In this document: positions 6,340 through 7,041 of the stretch, piece by piece
Numbering within the stretch: position 1 is the first letter of the stretch
How the letters are laid out: every line of letters begins with the position of its first letter
Assembly: GCA_025455245.1 (NCBI GenBank)
Contig: JALOMX010000102.1
Location: 1 to 7,041 of the forward strand
Length of the DNA: 7,041 nt
Reading direction: 5' to 3'
Source: Chitinophagaceae bacterium
GTDB taxonomy: Bacteria; Bacteroidota; Bacteroidia; Chitinophagales; Chitinophagaceae
The notes under the pieces: model-generated
Databases searched by the model: none
What the model was told of the DNA's origin: nothing
What the model saw: only the letters and a program-made list of their open reading frames with translations
Program-made: the position numbers and the translations under genes

Positions 6340-7041
6340 ATGGCATCAAGAAGAAAAGCATTACAAATGATAACAACCGCTGCACTCGGTGCTTCGGCGA
6401 CACCTGTTTTGGCAAAGGGTTTAAAAAATCTAAAGGAGAAAAATCCCATGCTCAAAGGAAACATCAACCATTCCGTTTGCCGCTGGACATACAGTTATTT
6501 AAGTCTCGATGAATTGTGTATCGTAGCGAAAGACATTGGCATAAAAGCCATTGATCTGATCGGGCCAAAGGAATGGGATATTTTGAAAAAGCACGGACTC
6601 GACAGCAGCATGTGCAATGGCGCAGAAATTAACCTTGTTGACGGATGGAACAATCCGCAATTCCATGCAACACTGATAAAGAATTATACAGAGCATATTG
6701 AGTATGTATCAAAAGCCGGTTATAAAAACCTGATTTGCTTCAGCGGCAACCGCAGGGGTATGGATGATGAAACCGGCATGAAAAATTGTGTCGAAGGACT
6801 CAAAAAAGTAATTGGCCTTGCAGAAAAAAAAGGAGTGGTCCTGCAAATGGAATTATTCAACAGTAAGGTCAATCATCCTGATTATATGGCAGATAAAAGT
6901 GCATGGGGCGTAGAACTATGCAAAAGACTTGGATCCGAGAACTTCAAACTGCTTTATGATATTTACCACATGCAGATCAATGAAGGTGATATCATTCATA
7001 CCATTCAGGAAAACCATCCGTATTTTGGTCATTACCATACA
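6340..7041 (+). CDS. Tat-exported hydroxypyruvate isomerase-like TIM-barrel protein, C-terminus beyond window
   Basis: This is an open frame of 234 codons from the ATG at 6340 to the right edge without a stop; about 50-70 residues are probably missing. The N-terminus SRRKALQM (3-10), a hydrophobic stretch and TPVLAKG (21-27) form a twin-arginine signal peptide, so the mature enzyme acts in the periplasm. The mature part resembles hydroxypyruvate isomerase-like TIM-barrel proteins (PF01261 superfamily): GNINHSVCRW (40-49), LQMELFNSKVNHPDY (168-182), LLYDIYHMQINEGD (204-217) and GHYHT at the visible end. Glu171, Asp207 and His231 or His233 are candidate metal ligands; the final glutamate lies off the window. 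True hydroxypyruvate isomerases (Hyi) are cytosolic and lack a Tat signal, so a different, periplasmic keto-sugar substrate is likely. It lies 25 bp after the permease and is probably co-transcribed. An unusual internal Shine-Dalgarno/ATG pair occurs at 6432-6450. Confidence 0.87.
   Translation, partial: MASRRKALQMITTAALGASATPVLAKGLKNLKEKNPMLKGNINHSVCRWTYSYLSLDELCIVAKDIGIKAIDLIGPKEWDILKKHGLDSSMCNGAEINLVDGWNNPQFHATLIKNYTEHIEYVSKAGYKNLICFSGNRRGMDDETGMKNCVEGLKKVIGLAEKKGVVLQMELFNSKVNHPDYMADKSAWGVELCKRLGSENFKLLYDIYHMQINEGDIIHTIQENHPYFGHYHT
6432..6450 (+). promoter_or_regulatory. Possible internal ribosome binding site and second start in the Hyi-like gene
   Basis: AAAGGAG (6432-6438) lies nine bases before the in-frame ATG at 6448 (Met37 of the full protein). 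It is the only well-placed Shine-Dalgarno-like sequence before an in-frame ATG noticed in the window. Starting here would give a protein without the Tat signal that begins right at the conserved LKGNINHSVCRW. The Tat-containing start at 6340 remains the main choice, as the signal peptide is intact and Bacteroidota rarely use Shine-Dalgarno sequences. Confidence 0.25.

Overview
The window looks like chromosome of a Bacteroidota bacterium (Chitinophagaceae, Cytophagales or Sphingobacteriales type; the genus cannot be read from sequence alone). The reasons are moderate GC, the almost complete lack of Shine-Dalgarno sequences before the genes, upstream elements resembling the Bacteroidota promoter TTTG-N(18-20)-TAnnTTTG, Tat and lipoprotein signals on sugar enzymes, and a gene set typical of carbohydrate loci in this phylum. 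No mobile element, tRNA, rRNA or CRISPR array was seen.

Layout. (1) At the left edge, on the minus strand, is the N-terminal part of a DUF1801 protein (1-228), probably unrelated to the rest. (2) On the plus strand, 490-1377 encodes an exported TIM-barrel sugar isomerase/epimerase-like protein with a twin-arginine signal and a possible lipobox. (3) Converging on it is a four-gene minus-strand run, read from 4893 down to 1411: a Gfo/Idh/MocA oxidoreductase, a cytosolic 352-aa TIM-barrel isomerase-like protein, a lipoprotein cytochrome c and a lipoprotein DUF1080 (3-keto-disaccharide hydrolase) protein. The two convergent units share a textbook bidirectional hairpin terminator at 1356-1385. (4) A 194-bp divergent control region (4894-5087) separates this run from a plus-strand run: a NupG-like MFS permease (5088-6314) and a Tat-exported hydroxypyruvate isomerase-like TIM-barrel protein (6340 to the right edge, incomplete).

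How the genes may work together. The set Gfo/Idh dehydrogenase + DUF1080 + TIM-barrel enzymes matches the recently recognised oxidation/elimination/hydration ('non-Koshland') route of glycoside breakdown. In that route a sugar is first oxidised to a 3-keto glycoside, the glycosidic bond is cut by elimination or hydrolysis, and the product is hydrated or epimerised and reduced. This locus adds a membrane-anchored cytochrome c, which suggests that part of the oxidation happens outside the cytoplasm and feeds the respiratory chain. The enzyme that would reduce that cytochrome (most likely a GMC-type flavoprotein dehydrogenase) is not in the window and is predicted beyond the right edge. The substrate cannot be inferred.
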